Assembly (NCBI RefSeq): GCF_028728065.1
Contig: NZ_CP117811.1
Coordinates: 992,001 to 1,056,000, forward strand
DNA: 64,000 nucleotides
Source: Lentisphaera profundi
Lineage (GTDB): Bacteria > Verrucomicrobiota > Lentisphaeria > Lentisphaerales > Lentisphaeraceae
Reading direction: 5' to 3'
Part shown: piece after piece, positions 59,672-64,000 of the stretch
Position numbering within the stretch: the first letter of the stretch is position 1
How the letters are laid out: each line of letters begins with the position of its first letter
Program-made: the position numbers and the translations under genes
The notes under the pieces: model-generated
Databases searched by the model: none
What the model was told of the DNA's origin: nothing
Seen by the model: the letters and a program-made list of their open reading frames with translations, nothing else

Positions 59672-61647
59672 GACTTCGTTTTTGGCTGCTGGGGGTATTT
59701 CCCTGTGACTTTAGCAAGCTTAAGCCCGGTCTTAATAAATGATTGACTTAAACTGAAATGCTTAGCACTGAATTGCGCTACTGAGCGAGTGAGGCTGCTA
59801 TGTTGCAGGGTGCGCAATTTTTTAATGAGTTGACCCGTATCTATATCGACGGGGCATTTTGTGGCACACATGCCATCGGCTGCACAGGTATCATTTCCTA
59901 AATATTGAAAATCCTTTAGCCAGTTTTTTGTATCTTCACCTGCGTTTTCTTGACGTTTAATCTCGCGCCATACAGCTATACGCTGACGAGGTGATAGGGT
60001 GAGATCCTTTGAAGGGCAGGCCGATTCACAAAAACCACACTCAATACATTGATCGACGAGTGCATCTGCCTGGGGGATGGGTTTGAGGTTTTGGAGGTGG
60101 AGTTGCGAATTCGTGGATATAATGACATCTGGATTGAGGATATTTTTAGGATCGAAAATATTTTTTACTTGCTGCATTAAACGATAGGCATTAGCCCCCC
60201 ATTCAGCTTCAATGAAAGGAGCCATATTACGTCCTGTACCATGTTCTGCTTTGAGTGAGCCGTGATATTGATCACAAACTAATTCGGACAAGTCATCCAT
60301 GAATGAGGCATAGCGTTGCACTTCGCTGGCTTGATTAAAATCCTGAGTGAAGACAAAATGTAAATTCCCTTCCAGTGCATGGCCAAAAATGATCGCCTTA
60401 TCATAGCCATGTTTGAGCAGTAAATTTTGTAGTGCCACAGTGGCTTGGGCTAATTCATCTAAGGGGAAGCAAACATCTTCGATGATAACGGTGGTTCCGC
60501 TGTCACGATTAGCTCCGACGATAGGGAATAAACCCTTGCGAATTTCCCATAAGTTGGCATAAGTTTTAGCATCGGAAGTGAAGTTATAGTCAAGCCCGTA
60601 ATCTTTTATACATAGCTGTACTTTTTCTATTTTTGTCTTTAATTCTTCGGAACTGCAAGCGCGTAGATCGACGAGAAGTGCAACCATGCCCGGAGCAATT
60701 TCATTGGGTACATTAGGTCGGCCCGCCATGCACTGAAGGGAGGCTTCGTCCATGAGTTCGACAGCTGCAACAGGGGATTTTTTAAGCTCGGCACTAGCTT
60801 GGCAAGCTTGTGCAATATTTTTGAATAAAATGAGCGAGCAAGACTTAAATTGCGGGTCAATAACAGTCTTGTAAGTAATGTCTGAGATGAAGGCTAAGGT
60901 GCCTTCAGAACCAATAATTAAGTGGAGGAGAATATCGAGGGGATCTTCAAAATCAATAAAACTATTGAGTCCATAGCCACTGGTATTTTTTATTTTGTAT
61001 TTTCTTTTGATGGTCTCATGTAGTTGCGAATCCGCCAGGATCTCCTGTCGAATTTTACTGAGTGAGTTCAAGAGACTAGCTTGCTGTTTTTTAAAGTTCT
61101 CTACAGAAGTCGAGTCGCGACTATCCAAGAGGGTTCCATCAGCTAAAATGAGGCGTATGCCGGCGAGAGTTTGATAGGAGTTTTGAGCGGTGCCGCAGCA
61201 CATACCGCTAGCATTATTCGCTGCGATTCCTCCAATCATGGCAGAATCAATTGAGGCGGGATCAGGGCCGATTTTACGCCCATAGGATTTCAGATAATGA
61301 TTGGCTCGTGAACCAATGATGCCGGGCTGTAAACGAATTAATGAACCCTCAGCCTCAATAGTATAATCATTCCAATCGTGACCAAGCTTTACTAAGACGG
61401 AGTCAGTGACGGCCTGACCCGATAGGCTGGTGCCAGCTGTGCGAAAAGTGAGTGAGACATCTTCTTTGTATGCATGGGTCAGCAAGCTTTGTATATGCTC
61501 TTCATTTGCCGCCTTTACAACAAGTTTTGGCGTCAGTCGATAAAAACTCGCATCGGTACCATGGGCTAAAAGTTCCATGGGCTTAGTGAGTAAGCGCGGT
61601 GATGAAATTTCTTTGCTTATCTGTTGGTAGAACTTTTTAAAGCTCAT
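59668..61647 (-). CDS. FAD-binding and 4Fe-4S part of D-lactate/glycolate-type oxidase, upstream half of a split gene
   Basis: 659 residues. FAD-binding PCMH domain about 30-230: LTFRTAGTSLSGQAVTDSVL, GRKIGPDPASIDSAMIGGIA, NNASGMCCGT. FAD-linked oxidase C-terminal domain about 250-500: HALEGNLHFVFTQDFN, KAEHGTGRNMAPFIEAEWG, IFDPKNILNPDVI. Two 4Fe-4S motifs: CIECGFCESACPS near 535 and CAADGMCATKCPV near 590. It ends after KLAKVTGKYPQQPKTKS, where the other frame takes over with IPPAAKNEVL. A membrane-peripheral respiratory enzyme for D-lactate or glycolate (exact substrate not proven). Weak SD. Confidence 0.88.
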   Translation of the reverse strand: MSFKKFYQQISKEISSPRLLTKPMELLAHGTDASFYRLTPKLVVKAANEEHIQSLLTHAYKEDVSLTFRTAGTSLSGQAVTDSVLVKLGHDWNDYTIEAEGSLIRLQPGIIGSRANHYLKSYGRKIGPDPASIDSAMIGGIAANNASGMCCGTAQNSYQTLAGIRLILADGTLLDSRDSTSVENFKKQQASLLNSLSKIRQEILADSQLHETIKRKYKIKNTSGYGLNSFIDFEDPLDILLHLIIGSEGTLAFISDITYKTVIDPQFKSCSLILFKNIAQACQASAELKKSPVAAVELMDEASLQCMAGRPNVPNEIAPGMVALLVDLRACSSEELKTKIEKVQLCIKDYGLDYNFTSDAKTYANLWEIRKGLFPIVGANRDSGTTVIIEDVCFPLDELAQATVALQNLLLKHGYDKAIIFGHALEGNLHFVFTQDFNQASEVQRYASFMDDLSELVCDQYHGSLKAEHGTGRNMAPFIEAEWGANAYRLMQQVKNIFDPKNILNPDVIISTNSQLHLQNLKPIPQADALVDQCIECGFCESACPSKDLTLSPRQRIAVWREIKRQENAGEDTKNWLKDFQYLGNDTCAADGMCATKCPVDIDTGQLIKKLRTLQHSSLTRSVAQFSAKHFSLSQSFIKTGLKLAKVTGKYPQQPKTKS

Positions 61648-61756
61648 TGATCGAATCCGTTTTATGGTGTTTGGAGCTAGCTATTGTATAGGGCCTTAAG
61701 TTCGCAGGGAGCTGTGGATGAAGGTTTATCATTATGATTGTTTCCAAACTGAATTA

Positions 61757-61781
61757 ACTTATTTATTTATTTATTTATTTC
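61757..61781. repeat. (TTAT)n microsatellite
   Basis: TTATTTATTTATTTATTTAT, at least five copies of TTAT, in the spacer about 150 bp upstream of the 61932 gene. Confidence 0.7.
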
Positions 61782-61931
61782 ACTCCAATTGTCTTATAAG
61801 CTGACTTAGTGATTGAATTATTGTCAGTGAAGTTTTGTATAAACTTATCATATCTGCTTGACGAATAGATTTCAAGCTGTTATGATTAATTGATTAATCA
61901 AACTTTCATTTAGTAATTTTGGAGAAGTAAA

Positions 61932-63356
61932 ATGATAAACAAAAAAATAATGCAGATCAGCCGTTTTGATCAAATTTTGGATCATGTGCGTGAAAGGATT
62001 GTACTACTTGAATTTCCAGTGGGCTCTAAGTTACCTAGTGAACGTCAGTTGGCTTTGGATTATCAATGCTCCCAGGCGACGATGAATAAAGTGGTCTCTA
62101 CTTTAATATCCGACAACTTATTGGAACGTACGGAAAAAAGAGGTGCCTTCGTTAAAAGAGCCAAACAAAACGAAATAAAATTTATGGGCTGGATGGCTTC
62201 AGAAAAATCTGGAGTTGAAGTTTGGGATCAACTTTTAGATGACTTTCAGGATGCGCAAAATAATTTAAAGATAGATGCACAGACTTTGCATTATAGTGAA
62301 ATGCAAGAAGAATTGACTCGCTCTGCAGGCAGGGGAGAGGCACCTGACTTAGCTCAGGTATCGCGCAACTGGACGGGTCACCTGGCTAGCTTAGGGGTAC
62401 TTGAACCTTTAGAAGACAAGTTATCGCAAAATATTGTGCAAGACCACTTAACATGGGCTGATGACAAAAAGCATTCTAAAGAAGAATTGTACTCTATCGA
62501 TTTTAGCTTAGTGCCGATGCTTTTATATGTCAATTGCGATATTCTCGAGCAATGTGGTTTGGCTAGCGATGCCGAACCACAAAACTTAGCTGAATTCGTT
62601 CAATTAATTGAAGCAGTTAATCAGGCCGGGCGTCAAAATGATCAAGGTCAAGATTACCATGGTTTTCTAGCTCCCAACCTGAGTGATGAAGTTACGGGGC
62701 AGTGGTTTTTGCCCTGGTTGTTTGCGGCGGGAGGCAATTTTTTCAATGCACAGGGCGAAATCGCTATTGGTGGTCAAGAAGCAAGAGAAACTTTGATTAG
62801 TTACAAAAAATGTCTTGCAAACTCACCTGAAAAAATCTCCATTTGGAATGTTCGTCAACTCTTTGAGCAAGGTCGATCGGCTTTCATTATTGATGGGCCA
62901 AGAGGTGAAGATTTCTTTAAAAATAGCAAGATGAAGATCAAGGCCATTAGCTTGCCAAAAGATGCGCAAGGTAAGTCTTCTTCACTTAATGCGAATCACG
63001 CTTTAAGCCTCTTTGCGCAATCAGAGAATCAATTACTGGGGAGCAAGTTGATTGATACGATTCTCAATGATAGTCAATTAGCGGAACTAAATTATAGAGA
63101 ACAGGGCTACCTACCTCCACGACGCAGTTTACTCGAAAATGAAATTTATCAAGAGCCCTTTGCGCAACTTGTTTTACAAGAAGCACTCGAGGGACGTCGA
63201 TCTTCGTCGTACTTGCCCTCGTATCAGTTGGCGATTGGCCTTTTGGGGCACGCCATTAGTCGTGCACTCAATGGTCAAGCTAAACTTGAGAATGTGCTCG
63301 AGGAAACGGCCGCCAATATTGACTACCTCATGAGTCACTCCAAGGGGTCTATTTAA
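61932..63356 (+). CDS. GntR-type HTH fused to extracellular solute-binding-protein-like domain
   Basis: 474 residues without a signal peptide. About 1-78 is a GntR winged helix: ILDHVRERIVLLEFPVGSKL, PSERQLALDYQCSQATMNKV, LISDNLLERTEKRGAFVKR. About 85-474 resembles ABC-type family 1 solute-binding proteins (MalE-like): APDLAQVSRNWTGHLASLGV, LYSIDFSLVPMLLYVNCDIL, FLPWLFAAGGNFFNAQGE, LFEQGRSAFIIDGPRGE, YLPPRRSLLENEIYQ. So a binding-protein fold serves as an intracellular effector domain. GGAGAAG SD. The symporter gene starts 3 bp after its stop, suggesting it senses the imported sugar. Confidence 0.88.
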   Translation: MINKKIMQISRFDQILDHVRERIVLLEFPVGSKLPSERQLALDYQCSQATMNKVVSTLISDNLLERTEKRGAFVKRAKQNEIKFMGWMASEKSGVEVWDQLLDDFQDAQNNLKIDAQTLHYSEMQEELTRSAGRGEAPDLAQVSRNWTGHLASLGVLEPLEDKLSQNIVQDHLTWADDKKHSKEELYSIDFSLVPMLLYVNCDILEQCGLASDAEPQNLAEFVQLIEAVNQAGRQNDQGQDYHGFLAPNLSDEVTGQWFLPWLFAAGGNFFNAQGEIAIGGQEARETLISYKKCLANSPEKISIWNVRQLFEQGRSAFIIDGPRGEDFFKNSKMKIKAISLPKDAQGKSSSLNANHALSLFAQSENQLLGSKLIDTILNDSQLAELNYREQGYLPPRRSLLENEIYQEPFAQLVLQEALEGRRSSSYLPSYQLAIGLLGHAISRALNGQAKLENVLEETAANIDYLMSHSKGSI

Positions 63357-63358
63357 TT

Positions 63359-64000
63359 ATGTTTGCGGCAATGGATAACCTGATAACAAATATAGATCTG
63401 CTCGTACTTGGGGCCTATGTCTTAGTTTTATGTCTCGTCGGTTGGTGGGCGGGGAAAAAAGAAAAACTGAAGGCGGATGATTATTTTTTGGCAGGTCGTT
63501 CTTTGCCGTGGTATGTGGTGGGAACATCACAAGTAGCGTCTAATATTTCAGCGCCAGAAATTGTCGGTGCCATTGGTGGAGCCTTCCTTTACGGTATTTG
63601 CATTGCCGTTTGGTCATGGGGCAATATCATGTCCTTTTCTTTATTGATCTGGCTATTTATTCCTTTCTTATTGGCTTCTCGTGTTTTCACCATTCCGCAA
63701 TTTTTAGAAAAGCGTTTCAATCCTTCGATGCGACTCTTTTTTGCGATCATCACGATTTTGGCAAATATCACAACATTTCTCGCAGCCGTTTTGTATATCG
63801 GTGGTCTCACTCTAAGGGAAGTGATGGGTATGAAGGTGGAAGCCTCTTCTTTCATGGGACTGACGATGGATTGGAACCTGCTCATTGGGATTATTGTGAT
63901 TGCGTTCTTTTCTGGTATTTGGGCAATATACGGCGGCTTACGCTCGGTGGCTTGGACTGACTTCCTCACACTCATTTTCATTATCGCTGGTATTACAGGG
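63359..64000 (+). CDS. Sodium:solute symporter (SSS family), 3' end cut by window
   Basis: 214 codons present, open at the window edge. Start MFAAMDNLITNIDLLVLGAY. SSS features: GWWAGKKEKLKADDYFLAGR, SLPWYVVGTSQVASNISAPE, GAIGGAFLYG, then several membrane segments (FIPFLLASRVFTIPQFLEKR, FNPSMRLFFAI) and IYGGLRSVAWTDFLT, the conserved GGxxAVxxTD-like motif. It imports a sugar or other solute with Na+. AAGGGG SD. It begins 3 bp after the regulator gene, so the regulator and transporter form one operon. The full protein is expected to be about 500-600 residues. Confidence 0.9.
   Translation, partial: MFAAMDNLITNIDLLVLGAYVLVLCLVGWWAGKKEKLKADDYFLAGRSLPWYVVGTSQVASNISAPEIVGAIGGAFLYGICIAVWSWGNIMSFSLLIWLFIPFLLASRVFTIPQFLEKRFNPSMRLFFAIITILANITTFLAAVLYIGGLTLREVMGMKVEASSFMGLTMDWNLLIGIIVIAFFSGIWAIYGGLRSVAWTDFLTLIFIIAGITG

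Overview
The window looks like a chromosomal segment from a marine polysaccharide-degrading member of the PVC superphylum, most likely Lentisphaerae (Lentisphaera-like). This is inferred from gene content alone: five intact Cys-type sulfatases and one remnant, secreted DUF1080 / beta-propeller / cytochrome c proteins, a PVC-type set of prepilin-like proteins ([22 protein letters not shown]-type N-termini with a C-terminal DGH motif), ECF sigma factors paired with a kinase or a FecR-LamG protein, and GH95/GH106-type glycosidases. No rRNA, tRNA or CRISPR was recognised.

Layout. 1-2.7 kb: 5' part of recC (minus strand). 3.0-6.4 kb: Ser/Thr kinase, ECF sigma factor and a prepilin-like protein. 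6.7-10.4 kb: minus-strand operon DUF1080 protein > cytochrome c/PA14-like protein > propeller dehydrogenase-like protein. 10.65-12.1 kb: sulfatase, then a repeat block and a HigBA-like toxin-antitoxin pair whose toxin frame is broken at an A8 run. 13.6-14.5 kb: ThuA-like lipoprotein. 15.1-19.9 kb: a second, plus-strand version of the cytochrome c/propeller/DUF1080 module, here with DUF1080 fused to the propeller. 20.1-25.2 kb: a visibly GC-richer block with GH95 glycosidase, sulfatase and RhaM-type mutarotase. 25.2-26.6 kb: dense repeats and a 231-bp MITE-like element. 26.6-33.6 kb: prepilin-like protein, a large unassigned secreted protein, a LamG protein and an SGNH hydrolase. 33.6-35.2 kb: tandem repeats derived partly from the tail of the neighbouring GntR gene. 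35.2-38.2 kb: two GntR-type regulators and a ParE-type toxin-antitoxin pair. 38.3-43.2 kb: sulfatase remnant and an MFS symporter > sulfatase > sulfatase operon. 43.5-48.2 kb: prepilin-like protein, GH106-like glycosidase and an unassigned secreted protein. 48.2-49.6 kb: repeat array containing the second MITE copy. 49.6-54.1 kb: a GC-rich block with a tandem esterase and a sulfatase. 54.5-57.3 kb: prepilin-like protein, FecR-LamG protein and ECF sigma factor. 57.8-61.6 kb: IS4-type transposase remnant, glycerophosphodiesterase and a frame-split FAD/Fe-S oxidase. 61.9-64 kb: a GntR domain fused to a solute-binding-protein domain, then a sodium:solute symporter running off the window.

How it fits together (inference). 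The genes form several small catabolic units for sulfated, probably fucose- or rhamnose-containing glycans. Sulfatases, esterases and glycosidases would act outside or in the periplasm, MFS/SSS symporters would import sugars, and GntR-type sensors, sigma/FecR and sigma/kinase pairs would control expression. Prepilin-like genes sit at the edge of many units; two have textbook TTGACA-N17-TATAAT-class promoters and a degenerate relative has a close match.

The most distinctive non-coding content is a family of short mobile repeats with ends reading CTAATGnnTGGGAACTTAAG. One copy has a clean 8-bp target duplication inside a larger repeat array. Around these repeats, tails of neighbouring genes (a sulfatase and a GntR regulator) have been copied and reshuffled.
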